In this document: positions 1-7,890 of the stretch, one piece after another
How the letters are laid out: every line of letters starts with the position of its first letter
How positions within the stretch are numbered: position 1 is the first letter of the stretch
Assembly (NCBI RefSeq): GCF_000293805.1
Contig: NZ_AMBZ01000001.1
Span: forward strand, 1,082,001 to 1,146,000
DNA: 64,000 nt
Origin: Paenibacillus alvei DSM 29
Lineage (GTDB): Bacteria > Bacillota > Bacilli > Paenibacillales > Paenibacillaceae
Direction of reading: 5' to 3'
Made by a program: the position numbers and the translations under genes
The notes under the pieces: model-generated
Seen by the model: the letters and a program-made list of their open reading frames with translations, nothing else
Databases searched by the model: none
Told to the model about the DNA's origin: nothing

Positions 1-280
1 CTCCCTCTTTATTTTGAAGATAGACGTTTGCATTATTTTTTTTGGAAAAAGTATCAAGAAGCAGCACGCCATACTGCAAATCAAGCTCCTTCGATTTCGT
101 TATGATTTCTTCAATCCCAGTCTTTAGCTGATCCGTCTTGTACTGCTCGTAAAAGGTTGGCAGAAAAAAGTACAACGATACATAAATCAGGACGGCAAAG
201 GATAACAAAATGAGCGAGGTAATCACAAAAAGCTTATGAGTGATGCGCTTCATCTTCAGCATGTCCAACCATTTACTCAT
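1..280 (-). CDS. Sensor histidine kinase, N-terminal fragment (cut by window edge)
   Basis: Only the first 93 residues are inside the window. They begin MSKWLDMLKMKRITHKLF, followed by one hydrophobic segment at about residues 16-40 and then an extracytoplasmic stretch that runs off the edge. The start codon overlaps the end of the response regulator gene by 8 bases in the same direction, the usual arrangement of a translationally coupled two-component pair. That context, not a catalytic motif, is the reason for calling it a membrane sensor kinase; the H-box and ATPase parts lie outside. The stimulus cannot be read from this fragment. Confidence 0.8.
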   Translation of the reverse strand, partial: MSKWLDMLKMKRITHKLFVITSLILLSFAVLIYVSLYFFLPTFYEQYKTDQLKTGIEEIITKSKELDLQYGVLLLDTFSKKNNANVYLQNKEG

Positions 281-935
281 CAATTTTATAGCCGATCCCC
301 TTTACCGTTTTAATGTAGGGTATGTCTAATTTCTTTCTAATATTTTTAATATGCGTATCGATAACGCGCGTCTCTCCGTAATAATCAAAGCCCCATACCT
401 TCTCGACAATGCTTTCTCGGGTGAGTACTTTTTTCTCGTTTTGAACCAGCAGCTGCACGATTTCAAATTCTTTGGTCGTTAAAGGGATATCTACCTCATT
501 CACAAACACTTTATAGGCGTCGCAATCTACTCGAACCTCCTTGAAAACCAAGCCATTATTCGTTCCTTGATCCTTGCTTCTTCTCAGCACGGCCTCAACT
601 CTCCGTATCAATACGTGAAAAGAAAAAGGCTTCGTAATATAATCGTCGATCCCGAGATCGAACCCCTTCAATTGATCCTGTTCTTCCTCTAATGCCGTCA
701 GCAAGATGATCGGAACATTGGACTCGCTTCGAATCATCGTGGCTACCTCAAATCCGTTTAAATTGGGCATCATGACATCCAATAAAATTAAATCGAAGGC
801 TTGCTTATTAAATTGCTTCATGCCCTCTATTCCATCACATGCAACTTCAACACCATATTGTTGAGTCATCAAAAATTGTTTGATGAGTTCCCGAATCTCT
901 TGATCATCCTCGATTACTAGAATTCGATCATTCAT
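273..935 (-). CDS. OmpR/PhoB-family response regulator
   Basis: 220-residue DNA-binding response regulator. The receiver domain (residues 3-115) has the acidic pair D10-D11, the phosphoacceptor D53 in LILLDVMMP, T80 and K102 (YITKPF). A winged-helix trans_reg_C domain follows, with typical TTKEFEIVQLL and DTHIKNIRKKL elements. I start at position 935 because GAGGTG lies 8-9 bases upstream; the ATG at 941 abuts that site and longer versions have no ribosome site. It is coupled to the partial kinase gene and divergent from the secreted repeat protein at 1101, which is a plausible but unproven target. The regulon is unknown. Confidence 0.93.
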   Translation of the reverse strand: MNDRILVIEDDQEIRELIKQFLMTQQYGVEVACDGIEGMKQFNKQAFDLILLDVMMPNLNGFEVATMIRSESNVPIILLTALEEEQDQLKGFDLGIDDYITKPFSFHVLIRRVEAVLRRSKDQGTNNGLVFKEVRVDCDAYKVFVNEVDIPLTTKEFEIVQLLVQNEKKVLTRESIVEKVWGFDYYGETRVIDTHIKNIRKKLDIPYIKTVKGIGYKIDE

Positions 936-1100
936 TGCCATCTCACCTCGTAAACCAGTATAGCTGCGGAATCTGAAGTTTATATGAAGACGTGCATGAA
1001 ATCCCCACTGAAACTCTACACGAGCTTCATCATAACTCCAGATACAAGCCATACAATGAGGCTGTCAACAAAAATACGACTGCAAAGGAGATTGACGACA

Positions 1101-1972
1101 ATGAAAAAGACATTAACTACAACTGCTTTAGGTGCTGTACTTACCTTCGCCTCTTTGGGATCTGCATTCGCGGCTGAGGTTCCAGCACAATCTATCGGAC
1201 AACTGGCAGCAACTGCTATTAAGGTAAAGGCAACAAGTAATCTTGATGAAACTTCTAAAGAAAAGTAAAAGCGATTTTCGAGCAAATGCAGAAGGGAACG
1301 CTTACGAAAGAGCAAGCGAAAGCTCAGCTGCAAGAGCTTGGCGTCGATGTGGAGTTTGGTATCAAAGGAGATCATGACGGCATCAAGTTTAAATTAGGCA
1401 AAGTGAATTCTGTTAATCTCGATGACGCCACCAAAGAAAAGGTAAAAGCGATTCTTGAGCAAGCTCAAGCCGGTTCCCTTACGAAAGAACAAGTGAAAGC
1501 TCAACTGCAAGAGCTCGGCATCGACATGGATGTGGATTTCAGCAAAGCAACTCATGGCGTAATGGTAAGCGCAGCAAAACTCGATAACCTTGACGAAGCT
1601 GCGAAAGAAAAGGTGAAGGCAATTCTTGAGCAAATGAGAACAGGAGCCCTTACGAATGAACAAGTAAAATCCCAACTGCAAGAGCTTGGCATCGACATGG
1701 ATGTGGATTTCAGCAAGGGTCATTACTTCCAAGTAAAGATGGATAAATCGAAGATGGATACCCTTGATGAAGCAACCAAGGAAAAAGTGAAATCCATTCT
1801 TGACCAAATGAAAGCGGGGACGCTTACCGAAGAACAAGTAAAAGCTCAGCTTCAAGAGCTTGGCATCAATATAGAAGTGAAGTCCGGCATGGTTAACGGC
1901 ATGACGAAAGACGGAAATAAAGTGATGAAGGTAGTTAAGTTTGATGATGCTGCTGCCCAGCAAAAGATGTAA
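1101..1972 (+). pseudogene. Secreted four-repeat protein, frameshifted in repeat 1
   Basis: A signal peptide (MKKTLTTTALGAVLTFASLG, cleaved near AFAAE) leads into four imperfect repeats of 57-59 residues starting at about 1242, 1418, 1589 and 1763. Each has the core LDEATKEKVKAILEQM, then LTKEQVKAQLQELGI, then a variable segment often containing DMDVDF. The core looks like two amphipathic helices. The first reading frame stops at TAA 1266-1268, where repeat 1 reads AAAAGTAAAAG and the other repeats read AAAAGGTAAAAG. Adding one G restores a 290-residue protein. GGAG lies about 10 bases before the ATG at 1101. I do not recognise a named family. It is divergent from the response regulator. The break may be a sequencing error. 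Confidence 0.75.
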
Positions 1973-2000
1973 GCCCGTTTTGATCAATCAAGAGAAGGGC

Positions 2001-2218
2001 TTCGTGGTTAGAAGCGGGATTTTTGAACTACCTCTTCAAATGAATGTTCAAAAAGATCGGTTTTCAGCACCAAGAAGGTTGCTTGAACTCGAAGAAGGAA
2101 GCGCGGAGTGTAGGCAAGACTACATGAGCACTGGACTTCGAGAGTGAATGCAAGATTCGACGTAGAGATCCTTCCTGTACAGCTTCGTGATTAAAAGCGG
2201 GCTTTTTGAACTACCTCT
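2001..2218 (+). repeat. Structured intergenic element bounded by 35-bp direct repeats
   Basis: Bases 2001-2035 and 2184-2218 are direct repeats matching at 32 of 35 positions (TTCGTGRTTARAAGCGGG then MTTTTTGAACTACCTCT). Between them are several possible stems: TGAAC/GTTCA (2024-2050), GTTCAA/TTGAAC (2046-2088), CTCGAAG/CTTCGAG (2088-2141) and TGTAG/CTACA (2109-2124). The first two share sequence and are mutually exclusive, as in switching RNAs. AGCCCGTTTT at 1972 can also pair with AAAAGCGGGCT in the second copy. There is no open frame of note. It could be a dispersed repeat, a MITE-like remnant or a structured RNA; I cannot name it. Confidence 0.5.
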
Positions 2219-2266
2219 AAAAAAGAAAGCGAGGGATGTTAGATGGTAAAAAGCATTGTATATAAC

Positions 2267-2365
2267 GTTCGGGAGGAACATTTCAGCGCCTAGCGCATGA
2301 TGCAATGGATTGAGCCCAATACATGACGACGCTAGAGTCGCTTGAAACGTCTGTCTCTCCCGAAC
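2267..2365 (+). other. Long nested hairpin upstream of rsgA
   Basis: GTTCGGGAG (2267-2275) pairs exactly with CTCCCGAAC (2357-2365). Inside it TTTCAGCG pairs with CGCTTGAAA (one bulged T), CTAGCG pairs with CGCTAG, and ATTG pairs with CAAT at the tip. The stems are nested in order, so the whole 99 bases can form one extended imperfect hairpin. It lies about 90 bases before the rsgA start and is not followed by a T-run, so it is not a terminator. It may be an RNA leader or the relic of a small mobile element. Function unknown. Confidence 0.45.
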
Positions 2366-2472
2366 TTGACCATGCCGCAATGTCGTTCATTCGCAGGTAC
2401 AACCAAGTTCACTATGAAGCGGCTAAATGCCGCATACAAGGGAGAATTCAGATTGGAAACAATAAAACCTAA
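2323..2472 (+). CDS. Possible 49-residue leader ORF overlapping rsgA
   Basis: An ATG-started frame encodes MTTLESLETSVSPELDHAAM and continues with a basic RRYNQVHYEAAK-type segment to a TAA at 2470. It overlaps the proposed rsgA start (TTG 2453) by 20 bases in another frame. No ribosome site is visible before its ATG, and its 5' part falls in the 3' arm of the long hairpin. It may be a regulatory leader peptide, the remnant of a larger gene or chance. I do not recognise the sequence. Confidence 0.25.
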   Translation: MTTLESLETSVSPELDHAAMSFIRRYNQVHYEAAKCRIQGRIQIGNNKT

Positions 2473-3679
2473 TGACAACACACTGGATACACAACTCATG
2501 GTAGATACTTGCTCACAGCAAGAGCCTCTGCTAGAGAGCAGCACACTCGATATCGAAGATGGATTTCATAGCACAATCAAGGATCTGCGTGATCTTGGTT
2601 TCGATGAAGCTTGGAACAACACGTGGGAGTCTTGGCTGAATGAGCTTTCAGAGTCTGCTGCACGCCGTTTTGCAGGACAGCTCGTGCCCGCACGCGTTGC
2701 GCTGGCGCATAAGCATCTCTATCGCGTTATTGGCACCGATGGAGAATGGCTTGCAGAGCTGTCTGGACAGGCACGTGCCGGAATGGCAACACTTAGCGAT
2801 TGGCCGACCGTCGGCGATTGGGTCGCTGTGGCGCCTCGGCATGCAGAAGGACGCGCAACGATTGTAGGCGTACTGCCTCGCCGCAGCATGTTCGGACGCA
2901 AGGTAGCCGGGGGCAGACGCGATACGCAGATCGTTGCGGCGAACGCAGACCTCGCCCTGCTCGTTACCTCCATGTCTCGCGACTTCGAGCCGCGGCGCTT
3001 GGAGCGTTATGCCGCTCTAGCATGGGACAGTGGCGCCATGCCTGCTGTCGTGCTGACGAAAGCGGACGAGGTGGACGACCCTGAGCTCTTCGAGGCACAA
3101 GCGATGCAGGCCGTTCCCGGCGTCGATGTGTTCTGCGTCTCTGCCATGACTGGCGAGGGCATGGATGATCTTCGCGCACGCATTGCCCCAGGCATGACTG
3201 TCGTGCTGGTTGGCTCCTCCGGTGTCGGCAAATCTACACTTGCCAACGCGTTGACGGGCACCGAGCAAATGCTGACGCAAGCTGCGCGTGCAGACGATGA
3301 CCGCGGCCGCCACACCACAACGCATCGTGAGCTTCTGCGTTTGCACAACGGCGCCTGGCTCATTGACACGCCAGGCATGAGAGAAGTAGCTATGACGGCT
3401 ATCGATAGTGAGGGCTTGTCGCACACCTTTGAGGATATCGAAAGCCTTACTGCACAATGCAAATTCAGCGATTGCAAGCATGAGCGCGAGCCCGGCTGTG
3501 CCGTACGCGGGGCTATCGATACCGGCGAGCTTGATGCAAACAGGCTGCGCAGCTATCATAAGCTCCAGCGGGAAATCGCATACATGCACCGCTCAGAAAA
3601 TGCCCAGCTTGCCCGTCAATATGTGCAGAACAATAAAAAGCTGTCAAAATGGAGCAGCCGTGTAAGCAAGCGCCGTTGA
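2453..3679 (+). CDS. rsgA: Ribosome small subunit-dependent GTPase A (RsgA/YjeQ-like)
   Basis: Circularly permuted GTPase that helps mature the 30S subunit. An OB-fold region (VPARVALAHKHLYRV to GDWVAVAPR) is followed by G4 (VLTKAD), then the P-loop GSSGVGKST, then G3 (DTPGMRE), the permuted order that defines the family. The C-terminal zinc motif is present as CKFSDCKHEREPGC. TTG at 2453 is chosen because GGGAG lies 8 bases upstream; this gives 408 residues with about 50 extra N-terminal residues compared with usual members, so a later start is possible. The central part is visibly more GC-rich than its neighbours. Many Bacillales carry a second RsgA outside the main rsgA locus; this may be such a paralogue. 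Confidence 0.9.
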   Translation: METIKPNDNTLDTQLMVDTCSQQEPLLESSTLDIEDGFHSTIKDLRDLGFDEAWNNTWESWLNELSESAARRFAGQLVPARVALAHKHLYRVIGTDGEWLAELSGQARAGMATLSDWPTVGDWVAVAPRHAEGRATIVGVLPRRSMFGRKVAGGRRDTQIVAANADLALLVTSMSRDFEPRRLERYAALAWDSGAMPAVVLTKADEVDDPELFEAQAMQAVPGVDVFCVSAMTGEGMDDLRARIAPGMTVVLVGSSGVGKSTLANALTGTEQMLTQAARADDDRGRHTTTHRELLRLHNGAWLIDTPGMREVAMTAIDSEGLSHTFEDIESLTAQCKFSDCKHEREPGCAVRGAIDTGELDANRLRSYHKLQREIAYMHRSENAQLARQYVQNNKKLSKWSSRVSKRR

Positions 3680-3741
3680 TAGCAAGTATCGAACATGAGA
3701 ATGGTATCACTGCAAGTATAAAAAGCGTCAGCGCAAATACA

Positions 3742-3777
3742 AAAGGGAAGCCTCTGCAAAAGAGACTTCCCTTTTCT
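3742..3777 (+). terminator. Rho-independent terminator after rsgA
   Basis: AAAGGGAAG pairs with CTTCCCTTT around a CCTCTGCAAAAGAGA loop that can itself pair, followed by T-rich sequence. It lies between convergent genes and may work in both directions. Confidence 0.85.
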
Positions 3778-3887
3778 AGTTTATTCATTTATATAACTGC
3801 TCGTATTGGTCTGTTTAAAATACTGCGCGCAGTTATAACGAATTCGTACCAATTAACGCAGGAGGCATACTGCCGCGAAGCGTGGTC

Positions 3888-4997
3888 TTACTGCGATTCC
3901 AATCGCACGCGTGAAGACGAGGATGGTACAACAGATACGGATTTTCCGAACGCTTCTGCGAAGTTCCATATCTCGCCATGCGCTAATACGCATACTCGCT
4001 CTTGGGCAATCCCCCGTTTTACCCGTTCTGCTTCCAGCCGATCCAGCGCCTCCTTCGGCGTATCGTCAGCCAACTTAAAGGCCCCATAATGCATCGGGAT
4101 CATCTTTGCCGCCTTTACATCCTCGAAAGCTTGCAGCGCTTCTTCTGGCGAGACATGCTGCTGCGACATGAACCATTCCGGCTCATAGGCTCCGATAGGC
4201 AACAAAGCGACATCAATGCGGAAGCGCTCGCCAATTAGCTCAAACCCGCGAAAATATCCACTATCGCCCGCAAAATATATTGTTTCATATGCGGCACCCT
4301 GTTCCTCTTTATACGGAAGGGCGTCACTCGATTTCCTGCATGAAGAAACTGAAAGTTCTGAAGCACCTTTAGTTGTACTTCGTTTCGTCGCCTTTGCATC
4401 CCTCGATACATGCTCCAAAACGTACCCGCCCCAATGAGAGCGATTCATATCCGTCAATGTCCGCCGTGTCCAGTGCTGTGCCGGCACGAACGTAATTTTC
4501 ACCCGTTCTGCGATTGTCAGATGCTCCCACCATGCCAGCTCATGTACATTGGAAAAGCCTTTGCGCTTCATCTTCCCAAGCAGACCATCCGGTACAATTA
4601 CCTTGGTTTGAGGCCCTGTCAATTTCCGTAATGACTTTATATGCAGATGATCGTAGTGAGAGTGTGAAATAATAACGATGTCCACAGGAGGCATTTTTTC
4701 AATCGGAATGCCCGGCGGAGCAAGTCTGGCTTGCGTCGCCATTCTTGTGGCCCAGATTGGATCCGTTACAATATTCAAGCCGCCTATTTGCAGCAGGAAG
4801 GTCGAATGACCGATCCACGTAATCGTTGTCTCTGTTTGATTGGTGTTCAAAAATGCTATGTCCGGCTCTACATTCGGTACGACATAGGAATAATCCTTCG
4901 TCTTTAATCTATCCTTGCGCTCAGCTTGCCAACGCCGAAATTGATTCCATGCTTTAACCGTTGTCACATCGTCCATGTTGACGTAATAGCGCTTCAT
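3888..4997 (-). CDS. MBL-fold metallohydrolase (UlaG/NAPE-PLD-like)
   Basis: 369-residue beta-lactamase-fold hydrolase. The metal signature is SHSHYDH (HxHxDH), preceded by WIGHSTFLLQIGG and followed by QHWTRR, FAGDSGYF and PMHYGAF, matching the NAPE-PLD-like branch of the superfamily, which hydrolyses phosphodiester or lactone-type substrates. A low-complexity insert of about 35 residues rich in S, K and T sits between GGYVLEHVS and YETIYFAGD. I start at ATG 4997, where GAGGTGG is 5 bases upstream; the open frame further 5' has no ribosome site. The gene stands alone. The substrate is not predictable from sequence. Confidence 0.88.
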   Translation of the reverse strand: MKRYYVNMDDVTTVKAWNQFRRWQAERKDRLKTKDYSYVVPNVEPDIAFLNTNQTETTITWIGHSTFLLQIGGLNIVTDPIWATRMATQARLAPPGIPIEKMPPVDIVIISHSHYDHLHIKSLRKLTGPQTKVIVPDGLLGKMKRKGFSNVHELAWWEHLTIAERVKITFVPAQHWTRRTLTDMNRSHWGGYVLEHVSRDAKATKRSTTKGASELSVSSCRKSSDALPYKEEQGAAYETIYFAGDSGYFRGFELIGERFRIDVALLPIGAYEPEWFMSQQHVSPEEALQAFEDVKAAKMIPMHYGAFKLADDTPKEALDRLEAERVKRGIAQERVCVLAHGEIWNFAEAFGKSVSVVPSSSSRVRLESQ

Positions 4998-5400
4998 AAG
5001 CACCACCTCATTTGCGAATAGTTCGGATCGAATGACAAGGGCTATTCTGTTCCCTTGCAATTGGAGCAAATGTCGATCAAACCGCATCCTCCCTTTAGCA
5101 TACCAGAACCTTTCTACAGCACCAAATTTACAGCAGAAGCCCTTCTTCTCATGCCGATATGTTAAGCTGCTCACTTCCTGACGACATCCTTCCATCCTAT
5201 GCACGTTATTATCTGTTGGTCGAGTGATGAAGACTATGTATTGCCCTAAATGATTAGCTCCAACACTATTTATGAAAAATGTCATTTTGCTTTCGCTGCA
5301 CCAGTACTGGCATGTTGACACTATCAAGCTTATCCCTCTTCATTGTTCCTCACACTCCGATACGATACAATAGAAGCAAACCACACGCCAACGGAGGTGC
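4998..5400. other. Divergent intergenic region of about 400 bp
   Basis: It lies between the metallohydrolase and cvfC starts. An in-frame extension of the metallohydrolase runs to 5327 but lacks a ribosome site and reads like non-coding sequence. The only element I can support is the cvfC promoter at 5343-5371. Confidence 0.5.
5343..5371 (+). promoter_or_regulatory. Sigma-A promoter of cvfC
   Basis: TTGTTC (-35) and TACAAT (-10) are separated by 17 bases. Transcription would begin near 5378, leaving a short leader to the GGAGGTG ribosome site at 5393. Confidence 0.6.
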
Positions 5401-5406
5401 ATGTCA

Positions 5407-6559
5407 ATGAACTTAATCACAATTGAACCGACTCCAAGTCCGAATTCTATGAAGCTGCACTTGGACGAAACACTGCCTGCCGGCATTCGACGTACCTATT
5501 CAGAAGATAACCGACGCTCCGCTCCTCCGATTATCGCCAAGCTTGCTTGATATCGAGGGCGTAAAGAGCGTATTCCATACTGCCGATTTTATCGCACTTG
5601 ACCGTTTTCCGAATGCCGACTGGGCTCGCATCCTTGAAGAGGTGCGCGGTCTGTTCGGACAATCCCAAGCGGATAGCACGCAAGAGGACGATCTGGTTTC
5701 CTGGACATCCTTCGGGGAAGCACAAGTATACGTTCAATACTTCCGCAGCATTCCGATGCAAATTCGGGTTCAAGCCAATGGACAAGAAGAACGCGTAGGT
5801 CTGTCCGATCGCTTCGTACGAGCAGTAACCGAAGTTGCGAGCGCTACCCTCATTAAGGAACGCAAGCTTAGCGACTACGGCATCCGTTACGGAGAGCTTG
5901 CCGATATCGCTCGTGAAGTTGAACAGGAGCTTGAGGCCGCCTATACCGAAGAACGAGTGGCCTCCCTTGTAAAGCAAGCCATTGCGAAGGGTCGTACGGA
6001 TGAGCCATTCATTGAGGAACGCCGAGAATGGTCGGATGAAGAATTGAAGCAGCATCTGAACAATCCAGATTGGCGCATGCGGTATGCGGCCTTGGATCGG
6101 ATGGAGCCGACACCGGAGAGACTGGAACTTATTGCGAAGGCTCTTCATGACGAGCAAAGCCAGATCCGTCGTCTCGCTGTAGTATACTTAGGAGAAATCA
6201 AAACCGAAGAATGCATGCCGCTCCTTATCGAAGCGCTTCAGGATGCATCTGTAAGCGTTCGACGCACAGCTGGAGATACGCTATCTGATATCGGCGATCC
6301 AATCGCAATCGAGCCGATGATTATAGCTTTGCAGGATAAAAATAAACTCGTCCGCTGGCGCGCAGCCCGCTTCCTCTATGAAGCCGGCGATGAGCGTGCG
6401 CTGACAGCACTTGAGCAGGCCGCACAGGATAACGAGTTCGAGGTTGCCCTGCAAGCACGCATGGCAATCGAGCGCATTCGCTCCGGCGAAGAGGCAGTCG
6501 GCACCGTATGGCAGCAGATGGCTCGGCTGCGCGGACTAGACAATCAGTCATCTAAATAA
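5407..6559 (+). pseudogene. cvfC: Conserved virulence factor C family protein, frameshifted
   Basis: The N-terminal NifU_N-like part (IEPTPSPNSMK) and the rest (IEGVKSVFHTADF, then HEAT-like helices at about residues 190-340) match CvfC, known in staphylococci for effects on virulence gene expression. The first frame stops at TGA about 5548; the rest continues in another frame from about 5543. Removing one base in AAGCTTGCTTGAT restores IAKLLDIEG and a 383-residue product of family length. ATG 5407 is preferred to 5401 because the GGAGGTG site is then 7 bases away. The gene is monocistronic with a terminator. The extra base may be a sequencing error. Confidence 0.8.
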
Positions 6560-6573
6560 TTGATAAGGCCATA

Positions 6574-6620
6574 GGGCAGCAATCCGTGTGCAAGCACTGG
6601 AAAGCTGCTCTTTTTTATTT
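6574..6620 (+). terminator. Terminator after cvfC
   Basis: GGGCAGC pairs with GCTGCTC, an inner CCGTGTGC/GCACTGG stem adds stability, and TTTTTT follows. Confidence 0.85.
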
Positions 6621-6716
6621 ATTCAATCCTATCGGCACATTCCTGATCAACATACTGTTTAAATGCCCCAATTTCCAGCCTCACGCAAGATTTTTAACAC
6701 TTTTTTCATTTGCCTA

Positions 6717-6749
6717 TTGTATTAAGTGTATCAAGTGATATAATACACT
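6717..6749 (+). promoter_or_regulatory. Promoter with YtrA-type GntR operator
   Basis: AGTGTA-N13-TACACT (6725-6749) is the arrangement known for YtrA-subfamily operators. It overlaps a promoter with TTGTAT at 6717 and a perfect TATAAT at 6739, spaced 16. A repressor here would block RNA polymerase and so autoregulate the whole ABC operon. A further half site (GTGATACAC) lies at about 6757. Confidence 0.8.
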
Positions 6750-6782
6750 ACATACAAGTGATACACCGAAGGAGGGAGCTCA

Positions 6783-7175
6783 TTGAATGACGTGATTGTT
6801 GGCGGAATGCGATTCACGTTGGACTTAAGCAAACCACTATACGAACAAGTACTTAATCAAATCCGAAGCTCCATCGCGAAAGGGGAAATCGCATTGGGTG
6901 AGAAAATTCCTTCTGTCCGAGAGCTTGCACAAGCTCTGAAGATTACACCGAACACCGTCATGCGCGCCTACCAAGAACTCGAACGGGATCAATTGACGGA
7001 GACGCGCCGGGGACAAGGGACATTTATTACGTCGAATGCTGAGGCAGTTGCAAGCATACGCACTTCTTTGGCTGAAGAAGCGATACAAGAGTTTTTATCG
7101 AAAATGTACAGCATTGGATTTACATTGGACGATATTCAGCACCTATTAACGCATAAGGGAGGACAAGAAGGATGA
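6783..7175 (+). CDS. GntR-family transcriptional regulator, YtrA subfamily
   Basis: 130-residue repressor with an N-terminal winged helix (PLYEQVLNQIRSSIAKGEI, IPSVRELAQAL, NTVMRAYQELE, RRGQGTF) and only a short C-terminal dimerisation tail, as in the YtrA subfamily; there is no large ligand domain. The TTG start at 6783 has GGAGGGAG 4-6 bases upstream. It is the first gene of an operon with two ABC exporters, and the stop overlaps the next ATG (ATGA). Relatives respond to cell-wall-active antibiotics; the inducer here is an inference. Confidence 0.92.
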   Translation: MNDVIVGGMRFTLDLSKPLYEQVLNQIRSSIAKGEIALGEKIPSVRELAQALKITPNTVMRAYQELERDQLTETRRGQGTFITSNAEAVASIRTSLAEEAIQEFLSKMYSIGFTLDDIQHLLTHKGGQEG

Positions 7176-7888
7176 GTCAGTCCATTGCAATACGGGCCGA
7201 ACATATTACGAAGCGCTACGGAAAGAAGCTGGCCCTGCACAATTTCTCGCTCGAAATACCGGCAGGCAAGGTTATCGGTATTTTGGGAGCGAATGGAGCG
7301 GGCAAGTCCACTCTATTCCGCATGATTACCGGACTCATACAGCCGGATCAAGGCAAACTGGAAGTTCTTGGACGTACGCCTGGATGGCAGACGAACCGTG
7401 ATATCTCCTATTTGCCCGATCGTGCCCGCTGGTTCGAGGGGCATACCGTGAAGCGCGCTTTGGATTGGGCCGAGAACCTTCTTCCGAATTTTGAACGGGA
7501 GCGGGCCGATGCGCTTGTCGCCTTCATGAAGCTGGATCAGGATATGCCAACGCAGGGCATGTCACGCGGGCAAGAGGCAAGGTTAATGCTAACCATTTGC
7601 ATGGCACGCCATGTTCCGTTGCTCATCTTGGATGAACCGTTCTCCGGCATCGATCTACTGTCCCGCGAGCGGATCATTGCATCGATTATCGACAATTTGA
7701 CCGTACGCGATCAGACCGTTCTTATTAGTACCCATGAGATTCACGAGACAGAAGGGATATTCGATTATGTCGTATTCATAGATAACGGCCAAGTACTGCT
7801 TCAGGGCGACGTTGAAACACTGCGCAGCGAACATGGCTCGATGGAATCGCTGTACCGCAATTTGTATCGTCACAAGGAAGGAGAATAG
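7172..7888 (+). CDS. ABC transporter ATP-binding protein
   Basis: 238-residue nucleotide-binding subunit with Walker A GANGAGKST, Walker B LLILDEPFSG and the H-loop STHE. The signature motif is degenerate (MSRGQEAR instead of LSGGQ), a feature seen in YtrB-like exporters. It overlaps the GntR gene by 4 bases and is followed 2 bases later by its membrane partner, so together they form one ABC-2 exporter energised at the cytoplasmic face. The substrate is not evident. Confidence 0.92.
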   Translation: MSQSIAIRAEHITKRYGKKLALHNFSLEIPAGKVIGILGANGAGKSTLFRMITGLIQPDQGKLEVLGRTPGWQTNRDISYLPDRARWFEGHTVKRALDWAENLLPNFERERADALVAFMKLDQDMPTQGMSRGQEARLMLTICMARHVPLLILDEPFSGIDLLSRERIIASIIDNLTVRDQTVLISTHEIHETEGIFDYVVFIDNGQVLLQGDVETLRSEHGSMESLYRNLYRHKEGE

Positions 7889-7890
7889 AA

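Noticed and set aside
1101-1972. Repeat array considered as CRISPR-like
   Set aside because: The repeats are 171-177 bases, protein-coding and in phase; there are no short spacers.
1016-1987. Long minus-strand frames opposite the repeat protein
   Set aside because: They mirror the repeats of the real gene and have no ribosome site or homologue-like features.
3007-3589. Long minus-strand frames within rsgA
   Set aside because: Shadows caused by the GC-rich coding bias of rsgA.
4998-5327. N-terminal extension of the metallohydrolase
   Set aside because: No ribosome site, no resemblance to the family; ATG 4997 has a good site and fits the family length.
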